Numbered from the stretch's first letter, positions 51,094-61,367 are shown. The stretch: DNA of 64,000 bases from Pelagomonas calceolata (GCA_918797485.1 CAKKNE010000002.1:2942501-3006500); one strand, 5' to 3'. Program-made: numbers and translations. Notes: a model not told the origin generated them from the sequence alone.

Positions 51094-52079
51094 ACCGCGA
51101 GGAGAAGGGCCAGACGCGCGTCGAGCTGACGCTCGACTCGAACCACCAATTGCCGGTCCCGCACGGCCTCAGCTTCCCCCTCGACCAGCGCGACATCGAG
51201 CTCAAAGAGCTGAGACGATTGTGCGCGACGGCGTCCGGCGAACAGAAGGCCCACCTCGAAGCCGAGATCCGAAAGCTAGAAAAGGGCTCGGAGTCGCCGA
51301 CACACCGTAACGGGCCCAAAAAGAACGCCGCGCGGCCCTGGTCCGCGCGGCCCGTGTCCAGACAACAGGGTTCGCATGTGATGAAAACAATTCCGGAGTC
51401 GCGGCAGCATGTCAGGCCGTTGTCGTCGAAGATGCGCGGGGTGTCTGGCATATCATCGTTGCTAAACGGTGAAGCCGATCTACAGGCGCTGCATCGCTCT
51501 AGGCCGCGGCACAGCCGCGGCGATTTGTCGAGTGCCGCATCGGAAGCGTCGGAAGAATCCGTGGACCTCTTCGCGGACCATCCTTCAGCGGACGAGGTCA
51601 CGGAGCTCGATATCAATCGATTAACCGCGACGTGCTTCGATTCCAGACACCCGCCGCGGCATTGTGTTGATAGATCTCCAGAAACGTTCTTTTCAGCTTC
51701 TGGGATGTGTCCCCAAATTTTGTGCGTCAAATTCAGGCGATCCGTACATTTACGTAGAGTCTCGGTCGTCTGCAGCGGCGTCCGGTCCATGCGCCTGAGG
51801 TGGAAGGCGGGCGACGCGTGGCGGTCGCAGATGCAGACGCTGTCGCGGGGCGCGCCCCACCAGGCCACGACGGAGTTCGCCTTCGATCCTAGCAGAGAGG
51901 GCCGCAGCGAAACAAATGAGGTGCTCGTCGAGATTGTGGCCGCGTTCGCCGCGTTTTGTCGGGTGCGCCATTTGGGCTTCGTCGAGGCGTCGGGGCGAAA
52001 GTCGCGGCCCTCTTTGGACTATGACGAACCATCCCCGGTCCACGGGCCGAAGTCGCCTCCTAGATTATGTCCCCCTTGA
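51090..52079 (+). CDS. IFT25/HSPB11-like intraflagellar transport protein with N-terminal extension
   Basis: A 329-residue protein. The N-terminal 170 residues are charged and low in structure, with one helix (QRDIELKELRRLCATASGEQKAHLEAEIRKLEK). The C-terminal 140 residues match IFT25: LTATCFDSRHPPRHCVDRSPETFFSASGMCPQILCVKFRRSVHLRRVSVV, then EVLVEIVAAFAAFCRVRHLGFVEASG, a galactose-binding-like jelly roll. IFT25 pairs with IFT27 in the IFT-B complex. Presence implies a flagellate stage. The long N-terminal extension is unlike animal IFT25, which is about 145 residues. Convergent stop 33 bp away. Confidence 0.82.
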   Translation: MNREEKGQTRVELTLDSNHQLPVPHGLSFPLDQRDIELKELRRLCATASGEQKAHLEAEIRKLEKGSESPTHRNGPKKNAARPWSARPVSRQQGSHVMKTIPESRQHVRPLSSKMRGVSGISSLLNGEADLQALHRSRPRHSRGDLSSAASEASEESVDLFADHPSADEVTELDINRLTATCFDSRHPPRHCVDRSPETFFSASGMCPQILCVKFRRSVHLRRVSVVCSGVRSMRLRWKAGDAWRSQMQTLSRGAPHQATTEFAFDPSREGRSETNEVLVEIVAAFAAFCRVRHLGFVEASGRKSRPSLDYDEPSPVHGPKSPPRLCPP

Positions 52080-52112
52080 TTGTAACATGTTAACACGAAT
52101 CGATTGTTAGAC

Positions 52113-53582
52113 TTATGATACTTCAAGACAGACGACGGTGACGTCGTCGGGCATGCCGCCGCCCCACATGACGTCGTTCTCCTTGGCGAGTAGGGCGAAG
52201 GGCGAGTCGACCGCGTCGTCCAACGAACGTTTTCGCGCTTCCTCGCAGAGACGCTCCGCCAAACTCGTACTTTTATCGTGCTCCCACTGATCACACACTT
52301 CGGCCACCGTCTCCAGAGCCACATTATCAAATAATCCATCGGTAGCCATCACGATGATGTCGTCGGCAAAAACCGGAACAGTGCCCACGTTCGCGTTACT
52401 AGGCGCCTCGAAGGGCTTCGTGCCGCCCTCGTTCGTCCAGCCGAGCTGGTAGGGGAGGTTGAAGTCCCTTAGTTGCTGCGCGGCGACTAGTAATGGCGCT
52501 CGCGTCGCCGATATTCCCGTGTGGGCCGCGGTGCCGGCCACGTCCGGTTTTCTCAGAACAACCACTCCGCAGTCTCCTAACGAACAGTAGGCTAATTGAG
52601 AGCGAGAAACGGACAATAGGAGTGCCGTAGAAGACCCGGGGATTTCTTCCTTCGTTACGTGCCGCCAGGCCCGTTCTAGTATTTCATCAGGCCTTAAGGA
52701 AGGGTGGTCGTCGATCGACGCTTCACAGGCCTCGGACAGCGCCCGAGGATACAGTCTCGGATCGACGCCTAATTTCCGCCAGCTTCCAACACCATCAAAA
52801 ACGCCCACGTGCGTGATGTTGTTGATCCTCTTGACAAAGTGGGCGTCCTCGGACAGGTTCACATCTGTCGTAGGCTCGGCGCCATTTAAATCCGAGATAC
52901 TTCGCGCCGAGTGGCCTGTTTCCAATTTGAGGGGATTTGGCAAACAACAATGCGTCAGGTTCACTTCATGGTCATCGATTGCATGTGAAGCACCAGCCAA
53001 GGCAGAAACCATGGTCTGCAACCGTTCTGATGAGACCGTTTTCGAACCACTAGGCAGCCCGCGCCGAGCTGCTGTCGTCTCCAGGAACGCCTCCTTCGTC
53101 TTTGTTGAGGTTCGCAGCTCCATGAGGTAGTCCCCAATGTCCTTCGCCGTCAGCATCCCCAAAACTTCGCCGTTCTGGGCCACCGGTAAATTCCTAACAC
53201 CTAAAGTGCGCATCAACGCTTGCGTCCGCTCGATCGGATCTTCCGGCGCGCACCAGGCGATTTTCTGGCGTGGCGTCGCGAAGTCCGCGCATCTATCTTC
53301 TAATCCGTCGCAGCCGTTCTCGTGGAGCCTTACTAATAAATCTCTTGCTGTCACTACTCCGGCGACGGTGCCCTCTTCGTCATGGGTCAGCGCCGACGTG
53401 AAGCGCTGCTCTATTAGTTCCCTAATAGCTTCTCGTACTGGTAGAGTTTCATCAATCTCCGGCGCCGTCCTCAAACCTCGTTCTATGATCAAATCGCGGA
53501 CGCGGAGGTCGGCGAGGCTTGCTCTGCTTCGCGAGGGCGGGGCGCGCCTTATGACGCGGGCACGCAGCGCGGCGCGGCGCAT
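52113..53582 (-). CDS. CBS-pair / PP2C (PPTC7-type) phosphatase fusion
   Basis: A 489-residue protein. The N-terminus MRRAALRARVIRRAPPSRSR has no acidic residues and looks mitochondrial. Residues about 28-88 and 101-158 are two CBS motifs (VREAIRELIEQRFTSALTHDEEGTVAGVVTARDLL; ERTQALMRTLGVRNLPVAQNGEVLGMLTAKDI). Residues 243-489 are a PP2C domain of the PPTC7/Ptc7 type: SEDAHFVKRINNITHVGVFDGVGSWRKLGVDP, AYCSLGDCGVVVLR, IIVMATDGLFDNV, MPDDVTVVCLEV, with the metal Asp residues present. PPTC7 is a mitochondrial phosphatase; adenine-nucleotide sensing by the CBS pair would be a new way to regulate it. Confidence 0.85.
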   Translation of the reverse strand: MRRAALRARVIRRAPPSRSRASLADLRVRDLIIERGLRTAPEIDETLPVREAIRELIEQRFTSALTHDEEGTVAGVVTARDLLVRLHENGCDGLEDRCADFATPRQKIAWCAPEDPIERTQALMRTLGVRNLPVAQNGEVLGMLTAKDIGDYLMELRTSTKTKEAFLETTAARRGLPSGSKTVSSERLQTMVSALAGASHAIDDHEVNLTHCCLPNPLKLETGHSARSISDLNGAEPTTDVNLSEDAHFVKRINNITHVGVFDGVGSWRKLGVDPRLYPRALSEACEASIDDHPSLRPDEILERAWRHVTKEEIPGSSTALLLSVSRSQLAYCSLGDCGVVVLRKPDVAGTAAHTGISATRAPLLVAAQQLRDFNLPYQLGWTNEGGTKPFEAPSNANVGTVPVFADDIIVMATDGLFDNVALETVAEVCDQWEHDKSTSLAERLCEEARKRSLDDAVDSPFALLAKENDVMWGGGMPDDVTVVCLEVS

Positions 53583-53791
53583 TGTGCACCCGTTCCCGTG
53601 TTTTTAGGATGATTCCGCGCGGCACGCGCTTTGCGGAAAGGAGTGGATCAGGAGGAGCTCGCCCTAGGGGTTGCGCGTCGGCTGCAGCGCTTGGCCACGA
53701 AACAAGGACAGCGCAGGGCGTTGCGCTCCCAGCGCTGTGATTGAAATGATAACTGAACGCCTGCAAAACACGGATGCAAAGCCGGCATGGA

Positions 53792-53815
53792 GCTAGCGGT
53801 CAGTAAGACACTAGG
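53792..53815 (+). promoter_or_regulatory. CTAG quasi-palindrome, candidate promoter element
   Basis: Reads GCTAGCGGTCAG then TAAGACACTAGG. Divergent spacer, 240 bp before the BRK1 ATG (plus) and 210 bp before the CBS-PP2C ATG (minus). Confidence 0.6.
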
Positions 53816-54054
53816 AAGCATGGGATGCGGGCGCGTCGACTTGCGCTATCGTGCCGTCGTGTAGGCGTGTAGTGACCGCTCGCAGCCGTTCACAGCGCGC
53901 AGCCTCGCGCCAAAGCGCCGCCGCACACCGGCAGCTCTCTGCACCACCGGAGCCAGGGAGGCGTTTCCAGCCGCGCGTTGACAGCGCGCAGCCGTCGCGC
54001 CAATAGCTCAGCCGCCGCCACGCAAGCTCCGCGCGCGGCGCCAAACAAGGAACC

Positions 54055-54435
54055 ATGGGAAAGAAGGACGAAGAGCCGCCGCCAATGGACGCCGCCACGC
54101 GCCGGACCGTGGCAAACATCCAGGCGGACTGGGACAACCGCGAACTTGTGGAAATTGTACAATTGAACCTCCTGACGATCACGAAGTTCCTGAACGACTT
54201 TGATAGCGCGACGCGCTACAAGCTAGCTAGAGTCAACGAGAAGCTCACGCGGCTGGAACGGACGCTGGACTCGTGCGAGGCCGCGGTGAGGGCGACGCTC
54301 GAGGGCGAGAGCTCCTCATCATCGCCGCCGCCGCGGAAGCCGCCGCCGCCGTCGTCATCGCCTACGAAAAAGAAGCCGCCGCCACCGCCCTCGCCGCCCA
54401 AGAAGAAGCCTCCGCCGCCGCCTCCGAAGAAGTGA
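54055..54435 (+). CDS. BRK1: BRICK1/HSPC300 (WAVE complex subunit) with polyproline tail
   Basis: A 126-residue protein. Residues 16-85 (RRTVANIQADWDNRELVEIVQLNLLTITKFLNDFDSATRYKLARVNEKLTRLERTLDSCEAAV) align throughout with BRK1/HSPC300, the smallest subunit of the WAVE/SCAR complex that activates Arp2/3. The family is normally about 75 residues. Here a tail of about 40 residues made of Pro5-6 blocks separated by KKK and SPP follows, resembling profilin- or SH3-binding proline tracts of WAVE and WASP. Role: actin nucleation control. Confidence 0.9.
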   Translation: MGKKDEEPPPMDAATRRTVANIQADWDNRELVEIVQLNLLTITKFLNDFDSATRYKLARVNEKLTRLERTLDSCEAAVRATLEGESSSSSPPPRKPPPPSSSPTKKKPPPPPSPPKKKPPPPPPKK

Positions 54436-54505
54436 GTGTGGTTGGCCCCAGGCGTGTGTAATGTGAATGTCTACTGATTTTCAGTTGACCGGAACCGTTC
54501 GTGGC

Positions 54506-54529
54506 GCTAGTGTGTCTGCGAACACTAGG
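54506..54529. promoter_or_regulatory. CTAG-bounded palindrome, variant
   Basis: Reads GCTAGTGTGTCT then GCGAACACTAGG, a nearly symmetric form with GTGT and ACAC arms but no TAAG core. It lies between tandem plus genes, 198 bp before the IQ/WW gene ATG at 54727. Confidence 0.4.
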
Positions 54530-54726
54530 TGTCGAAACTTCGACGAAAGCGGGCCGGACAAAAAAGACGCTGTGTGGGAATCGAACGCCTCATTGCTGCC
54601 GTTCGAAGCTGAGTTACTCCTCGTACCTAGACCCCTCGCGCGCGCCAGCGTTCGGGTCCCTTGGGCGCCGTAGGGCACCAAACAGAGACGCCGGCCGCCC
54701 CGCGGCGGCGCCGAGCAAAGGGTAGC

Positions 54727-57700
54727 ATGTACGCCCGCCGCCGCACCCGCCAAGCCGTAGTCCCGCCGAGCCCCAGCTCCCTGAGCACGGCCACGCAGCG
54801 ATCCCGGAGGCGCTATCCTAGGCGAGACGACACGGAACGTGTAGATGCATTACTCCAAAGACATAGAGCGCCGCTGCGAGCTCTCTATTGCCACCTCGAG
54901 GCCCAATCTAGAAGAGAAACGGAACACACCGATTCATCCTACTTTGGCGGGTACTTTGGGGACGGCGCATCCCCATTAGCTTGGGATGTGGTACAGAGGG
55001 AACGTCTAAGACCCCGCTCCTCAGTGGTCGCACGAGCGGCAGCTAGATGGAGGAACGCGGGTAGCGACGTGCAGCGATATCTTCGCGGTAGATTCCGGAG
55101 CGACACGGTCGAGTTCGAGGGCTTCGAGGCTTTTTTCGCCGGCTGGGCGCGGCGGTCGGAGGGCGGGCTCGAGGCCTGTTTACGCGCTTTAGCGGAGGAG
55201 AGTTGTGGTGTGATCGAGGCTTCGTTAGCTTCCTCGCTGAAACTCAAGGCCCCGGTTTGGTTACTGTCGCGGGACGAACGACCTTCATCAAGTGTAGATG
55301 AGGTCTGGCGCCTGGCCTTCAAGACGCTCGCCACGAATGGCGAGTGGAGATGTGGAGACGCTTATAGATTTTGTAGGAGTGCGGGGTTGCTCGGCGACGC
55401 GTTGTCGCCCTCGTTTTTGCTCGCGGCCTTCGAGAACGCATTTACCTGTGTGGAAATCAAATTTCGGGCGCCCCACGTTGTCTCCGTAGTTGTATCTGCT
55501 CGATGGCGTGGAGGTTCACGAAGTATAACCTAACTCACTGGTCGATTTCCACACAGGCGTGTTCGGCAGGTAGCGGCACGAACGTCGCCCACTCGTCCTC
55601 CGTGTTGGGCTATGTAGCTAGACAAGAACCATCACTAACGACAGAAAGGGCCTGCGAGCAGTTCCTGAGGAAGGTCGCGAGTTGCTGGTGGCGCGGCGAG
55701 AACGGTTCAGATGATGTTAAGAGGGATGTGTTCCAGTGTTTTGTGGGCGAAAGGGTGCTACCTTTACTAGCTTGTACCAGAAAAGATGTACCCACAACCA
55801 GAGATGATCTCGAGGTGGACGCTTCTACATTGAGAGTGGTCCGAGACCACGATATGGCTTTACGGTGCCTCTTCGCGGCCTACTGCCAAGAGTCCACTGA
55901 GTGTGTACCATTGCTGGGCGTGCTGCACTTCGCGCGGGACTTTCGGTTGCTGACCGCGGGTCGATTCCCCCCTGCGATCGTCGTGGACTGCGCGCGGTCG
56001 GCACGACACGCGCGCCACCCGAAGGCCATGAACACGTCCCTGAGATGGCCGGAGTTCGTCGAGGCGCTGTTGCGACTGGCCCAATCTTCTGACGGGGATG
56101 AGTCACTCGCGGAGAAGACTCGCAAGTTGCTCCAAGTGATGGATCCGACGGGACGAGTGTTCAAGCGCGGGACCGACGTGGAGGTCGAGGCGACGGCGAC
56201 GGAGACTGATGAGAGTACAGTGGAGGAGCCTTTATCACGTACGAATGATCTCTTGGACGCGTCGGACGCTGTTACGCGGCGAGCGCAAGCGACGCGGGCC
56301 GCGGCGGCGCAGTGCCTTGCCGCGGCCGCTGATGCTACGCTACAGTTAGCAGCTGCCTCCGGAGAAGAAGCCCAGGAATTGCGAGCCATCGCGGACGGCA
56401 TGGCCGTGGCCGCGCGAGCTGCGGCTCGTCGAGGCGTGGCGCGGCCGCCGCCTCTGCCGCGCATCGAGGCGCCTCCGCTCTCACCGGAATCGTCGGAACG
56501 GGAGTGGCCGCCGCCGTCGCGGAAATCCGCTGATGAGCTCTGGAGGTCACCTAGGGGCGCGTCGAGCCCGCCGCCGCCACCGAAACGGAAAGTGCCGGCC
56601 ATCGACCTCTCAGAGGCTACAGTAGAAGAGAAGGCGGAGGAGCCGGACCACTGGTGGTGGGTCGACCGGGTGGACAAGCCCGTGGAGGCGGCTAGGCATG
56701 TGGGTGCGACGGCGGTGCAGTCCCACTGTCGCGGCTTTTTGCTGCGGAAGCGGCTGGCTCGTTTAGTGGAGGAGGTGGCTACGTCTCAAAAGTCGGAGAG
56801 CGTCGAAGAGCCAGAAGAAGTACAGGAGGAGGAGGAAGAACCGATCAAGAGCGAGGAGGAAGTAGTACAATCCCAACAAGAAGCGTGCACCGAGGACGAG
56901 CGGGCCGTGATTCATGCCTTTGCGCTGGCGGCGTTGCTAGGTGATGGAAGTCCCAGGCGTATTGCTAGAGCTCGTGTCTTAGTAGAAACGCTCAAGAAGC
57001 TGCCGGACGTGGAGGATGGCGGCGAAGCTGTGGTTGCGGCCCTCGATAAAGCGGGCGACCTGCATGTCGACGAGGACAAGCCGACCTTGGAGAAGCTCGA
57101 AGTTGCTCTCAGGGATGCTCTATCGAGAGTCGCGGTCGCGGAGAAGTTCAACCCGGCCGCGGCTCGGGACGCGCGCGTCACGGCTGAAAGATTAGGTGCT
57201 GCGGTTCGGCGCCATCCTGGGTTTTGGGCTCGTAGAGCGGCGGCGGATGCGGCCTGGGAGGCGCGGGAGCGACCAGCCAATAGAGACGCCTTAGCTGCCA
57301 TGCGGAAACTGGTTCCAAGAGATGTGAGGAACATGAGGGTCGAGGAGGTAGCTGCATTTCTTGGCGGTCGCGTGGGCTTGCACTCCGACGACGCGCGGCT
57401 GAAACCCCTGGCTAAAAGGATCGTGGACCAGAAGATTCTGTGGCTGGTGCACCACGATCCCGCTCGAACGGCGAAAATACACATCGCGGATTTACGTTCT
57501 AGATATATGTACCACGACCTCGATGCCGTTGAGTTACGCGCTGTGTACGCCGCCCTGCCGTCGGAATTCGAACACGACGAGGACAATGCCAAGCAGACTT
57601 GGAGAAGGGACGTCCGGAGGAAGCTCGAGGACAGCGTGAAGAAGTGCGACGCTGGGGATTCTAGGGCGGGCCACCCGGCTTATGATGTCCTGTCCACCGC

Positions 57701-58139
57701 TACGAGACCGCCGACGCCGCCGCCCCAAGAATCGACGGATGTGAGCGCCGAGGCGTCCGACGCGTCGGGACCCGTCAGTGTGCCGAAACGCGTGGCTTCG
57801 GCAGGGACGCTGGAAAGCGCGTTGAGCTTTGAAGATTTGATGGAGAAGCAAGGGCCGTTTCGGGCGGCTTCACCAGTGCCGCCTCCACAACAGGAGGAGA
57901 AGCCGCCGGACTGGCGCGAGTGCTACGACGCAAATTATAAACGGACGTACTTTTTTAACGTGGCTTCTGGTGAAAGCCGGTGGCGGGCGCCCGACGATAG
58001 GTACGTGCCCTACGAGAAACCTATCGAAGGGCCGGTCCGGGCGCAGTCTGTGGATCCTGCAGCTTTGAAGATGGCGGCGGAACGGGTCAAACGGTCGCTG
58101 TCCGAGAGCGCGATGCCCTTCGTCGCCGAACACGGGTAA
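54727..58139 (+). CDS. Large IQ-motif / WW-domain protein, two exons
   Basis: Exon 1 54727-55449, intron 55450-55556, exon 2 55557-58139, phase 0, giving 1101 residues (join FTC-ACSAGS). The N-terminal half is helical without a named family. A Pro/Ser region near 560-600 precedes an IQ motif near residue 627 (VQSHCRGFLLRKRLARLVEE), which should bind calmodulin. A strongly acidic segment follows, then a conserved-looking helical block (VEEVAAFLGGRVGLHSDDARLKPLAKRIVDQKILWLV). A WW domain lies near residues 1022-1055 (DWRECYDANYKRTYFFNVASGESRWRAP). IQ plus WW is seen in ciliary and cytoskeletal proteins; the role is inferred. Confidence 0.72.
55446..55556 (+). mobile_element. Introner element forming the intron of the IQ/WW gene
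   Basis: 111 bp bounded by perfect 13-bp terminal inverted repeats, CTGTGTGGAAATC and GATTTCCACACAG. The left repeat supplies GT at 55450 and the right one supplies the terminal CAG, so removal restores the reading frame in phase 0. The flanking 8 bp (GCATTTAC, GCGTGTTC) match at five positions, a possible worn target duplication. It shares the internal CGATGGCGTGGAGG with the element at 59328. Confidence 0.8.
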
Positions 58140-58172
58140 TGGTTTTGCGATCAATTAGTCGATGGGGAGGCC

Positions 58173-61100
58173 CTAACCGGGTAAGTGAAAGCTGCGGGGC
58201 TTTTTCGCCACCACCTTGGGTGCCGCCCGGGGATCGATGCCCACGCGCGATATCTCTCTTTTCCGGGCCTTGGCTGCCGCGGTCGCCTTGGTTGCGGCGG
58301 CTTGCTGCCGCGGCGTCTGCGCGCCCCCGGCCGGCGGACGAGGAGGTGGCGGCGTCGGTGCGCGGCGGTGATACACGCGCCCGAGAGAGCGCTTCTCTCC
58401 CGCGACCTTAGGAATCACGCGCCCGTCGGGTCCGACCGGGTTGAGGCGGCAGCAGTGCTCCAGGCCGCGCCTCTTGATCTCGGCGTTGACCGCCTTCGCG
58501 GCCTCCTCGTCGTCGTGGAACGTCCCCAAATAGCCCGCGCCGCCCTGGAGCCGCGCCTGCCAGTAGCCTCGAGCCGCCACCCAAGAGACCCCATGGAAGC
58601 GTGACGGTCGATGAGGATGTCGCGGCTTTCCTTCTGGCTTTCTCGTTGATTTCGTCACGCCCTCCTTGCGCCAGGGCGGCGAGCGGCCGCCCTTCCTAGG
58701 ATGAATGGGCGGCCGCGCGTCCCACTCCTCCTCCTCCTCGTCCTCCGAGCTCTCGGCTTTGACCCGCGCGGGTCGGACGGGCTTCTCGGCCTTGTGCGCC
58801 CGCAGCTTCCTTCTAAAATCGGCCGGCGTGTCGTACGCGCCGCGGCCGACGCCTCGGGCTTTCATCGCCTCCTTCAGCTGCTTGGTATTCATTCCAGAAA
58901 ACTCGTCGCCCTTCTCCTCGTCGCCGTCGTCCTTGGCGTCGCGCTCAAGCGCCAGCACCCGCGGAACCGCGCCCTTGCCACCCCCGAGGCCCGCTTCCTC
59001 GACGAGCGTTTCGAGCCCATTGGCCGTGCGCGGGTCGATGCCGACGCGCGCGATCTCGTCGGCGCGCTGCTTCGCGTAGGCCGCAGCTTTGGCCGCCGCG
59101 GCCTGCTGGCGGGGCGTCGCCGCGGGCGGCGGGCGGGGCGGCGCGGGTTCCGTTTTGACCCGCGTCCTGGGATCGCGCGGCGCCGGTTCCTCAGAAAGAG
59201 GCGCCTTCGTCAAATCAATAATCAGCTCGAACTTCTCCTCCCGCCCGGGCCCGGTCAGGTTCAGGAGCTCGGCGTCGCCGTCGTCATACCTAACGACGTG
59301 CTTGAACCCGTCGAAGGCCGTCACGACCTGTGTGGAAATCAAAATTTTACGGCGCGCTCGTGCTGAATCGCCGCATCGTCCTCCACGCCATCGACGCGAC
59401 GCCTGCTCGATGGCGTGGCGATGCCGGTGCCTCGCCGCTCGAGCGAGCCAGCACCGCCGCGTCATCGCCGAGAAATGACTTGTACACAGGTCGCGACGCC
59501 CTCGTACCACTTCTCGTCGTCCCGCCACCAGACCTTGATGCGCTGATTTAACAACTCGTTGCCGATGGGCCGCACGGCGTGCCCGTTCCCGTCGAGGTTG
59601 CACCCGACTCGAAAGTCGAGCGGCCCCCGCTCCGCGATCGCTTTCTTCGTGCGCTTTTTTGTGAGAGGGAACCGCCCGAACTTGCCCAAATCTTCAATTT
59701 TTCTAGGACCCTTCTCGCCCCGTTGATGTCTACCGTAGCAGATATCACAAAGGGTATAAGGGCCGTCGGGCCCCGGCTTGGCTCTTCCGGTAGTCCCCAC
59801 CCCGCTCCCGCACCAGTTGCAGCGCCAGGTCTTGGGGTCGATCTTGGGCGGCGGCTGGTACGGCACGTACGTCGGATCGTTCCGCCTCCGCTCCTTCTCG
59901 CGCTCCCAAGGTGTTAATTTCGCCGCGTTCGCTTCTGCGGACCCTAGACACTTCTTCTCATGATTACTTCGAGCGGGTGGATGTCTTGTACTAAAAGCGC
60001 CGCACTTCCGACACGTTAACAACGGCCTCGTATCTGGACCCATTTCTTCTTCAGAGGACTCCTCCTCGCGGAGCTGCTCCCTCCGTTGATGGCGCTTCCG
60101 CCGCAGATGGTCCACATCGACACCATTCCCTTCGCGCTCCATGGACACGAAGGCCATGACCGCCTTTTGAATCGACTCGTATTCCCGACCCCGCGGGTCC
60201 GCGTAGTAATACGAATGGCCGTTCGGCTTGGACTTCAGCCAGTTCTGCTTGCGCCAGGCGCGCCAGCCTTCTAAGTTTGGAGGGCCGAGGCCGTACCTTT
60301 CATGGGCGAGCTTGGCCTTGAACGCCACAAAAGCTAGCCTTTGATCCTTCGCCTCGTCGTCGTCGTCGTCGTCGTCCTCAGCTTCCTCGGCGGCCCGCAC
60401 GGCGCGCTCGGCGACGACGTCGCGCTTGTGGTGCTCGCGCTTCGACGGCGGCGCGCGCGGCCGTACGGGCGCCGCGTCGTCGTCGGACGGGGCCTCGGCC
60501 GCGCGGCGCTTCGGCGCGGGCGCGGGCTTGCGCGCCTTCGGCGGCGGCGCGCGCTTCGCTGCCGTCACGACGAGCTCCCAGCGCCTCTGTTCAAGGTCCT
60601 CGTCCCAGTCTTCGCCGTCCTCATACCGAATTTCGTGCAGCCTCCCGCCGTCGAAGGCGTTGACATGACCAACGAACCAGGCGCGGTCGTGGGGCCACCA
60701 CACTCTGATTTTGTGACCAATGAGTCCAGCGCCGTGCGGCGCATTGGCGGGCCAGGCGTGCTTCTCTTCTTGTGAAGGATGCTTCATCTGGGAGCGCTTC
60801 GGCGGGTCGCGCCTCCTTTTGGGAGGCGGCTTCTCCCTCGATACCGGCGGGCCGCGGCGCTTTGGTGTGGGCATGACCTCGTCGTCACTAAGCTCGTCGT
60901 CGTCGGGGCGCGGCGGCGGCTCATCTATACAAATCTCGGAGATGATGCTCACGTCGTCTCCATCTTCGTTGTCGACGAGGACGAGGCGGACGCGCTCCTG
61001 CGTTGGGTGGGGCGCGCGTTTGCTCTCCGCTCTACCTCTCGATCCCCCTAGGGAGTGTGCGCGCCGCCGAGGAGGCGCGGCCGCGTTCGCGCAACATCTT

Positions 61101-61185
61101 CTCCCAGGTGGGCTGCCCAGGTGCGGTCGCTGTGAAGGGACAGGGCTGCCCGCATTGTGTGGACGCGGGCGCAGACCTCGGCCAT
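58173..61185 (-). CDS. Tudor / GATA zinc-finger / AP2-like nuclear protein, three exons
   Basis: Exons 61185-61096, 60997-59486 and 59327-58173 give 918 residues. The first intron (60998-61095) is a GT-AG join inferred from frame (HLGED-ERVRLVLVDNEDG); the second is an introner. Tudor-like segments lie near 126-175 (IRVWWPHDRAWFVGHVNAFDG) and 514-565 (IKVWWRDDEKWYEGVATC-VVTAFDG, split by the intron). Near 360 is a CRKC...HEKKC finger, near 275-325 an MBD/TAM-like stretch, near 420-455 a GATA finger (CNWCGSG...LCDICYGRH), and near 776-830 an AP2/ERF-like domain (RFHGVSWVAARGYWQARL, LGTFHDDEEAAKAVN). A chromatin-binding transcription factor is likely. Confidence 0.75.
59328..59489 (-). mobile_element. 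Introner element forming intron 2 of the Tudor/GATA/AP2 gene
   Basis: 162 bp on the minus strand, with ends CTGTGTACAAGTCA and TGATTTCCACACAG (11 of 14 inverted match). It is flanked by GTCGCGAC and GTCGTGAC, an 8-bp target duplication with one change. Splicing GT at 59485 to AG at 59328 joins codons in phase 0 inside a Tudor-like domain. Inside is an inverted repeat of CGATGGCGTGG, also found in the element at 55446. Confidence 0.8.
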
Positions 61186-61258
61186 CGTGCTGGGGTCGAC
61201 CTGTGTCCCCGCGCTCCCCGGGAACTGCGAGAAACAAGCGAAATTGCGGAGAGCACTT

Positions 61259-61282
61259 CCTAGTGCGTTACATGCCGCTAGC
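61259..61282 (-). promoter_or_regulatory. CTAG quasi-palindrome, candidate promoter element
   Basis: On the minus strand: GCTAGCGGCATG then TAACGCACTAGG. It lies between divergent starts at 61185 (minus) and 61368 (plus), 74 and 86 bp away, which suggests very short 5' leaders here. Confidence 0.5.
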
Positions 61283-61367
61283 TGCGAAGCATTGACCAAC
61301 CAGCCTATAGCTTGCCTATAGCTTGCCCAAAAGCGTTACGAACGTTCTAACTATTCATTGATCGACC

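Noticed and set aside
54565-54655. Possible tRNA (GGGAATCGAACGCC on plus resembles a reversed T-arm)
   Set aside because: The stems do not pair on either strand and no acceptor or D-arm could be drawn.
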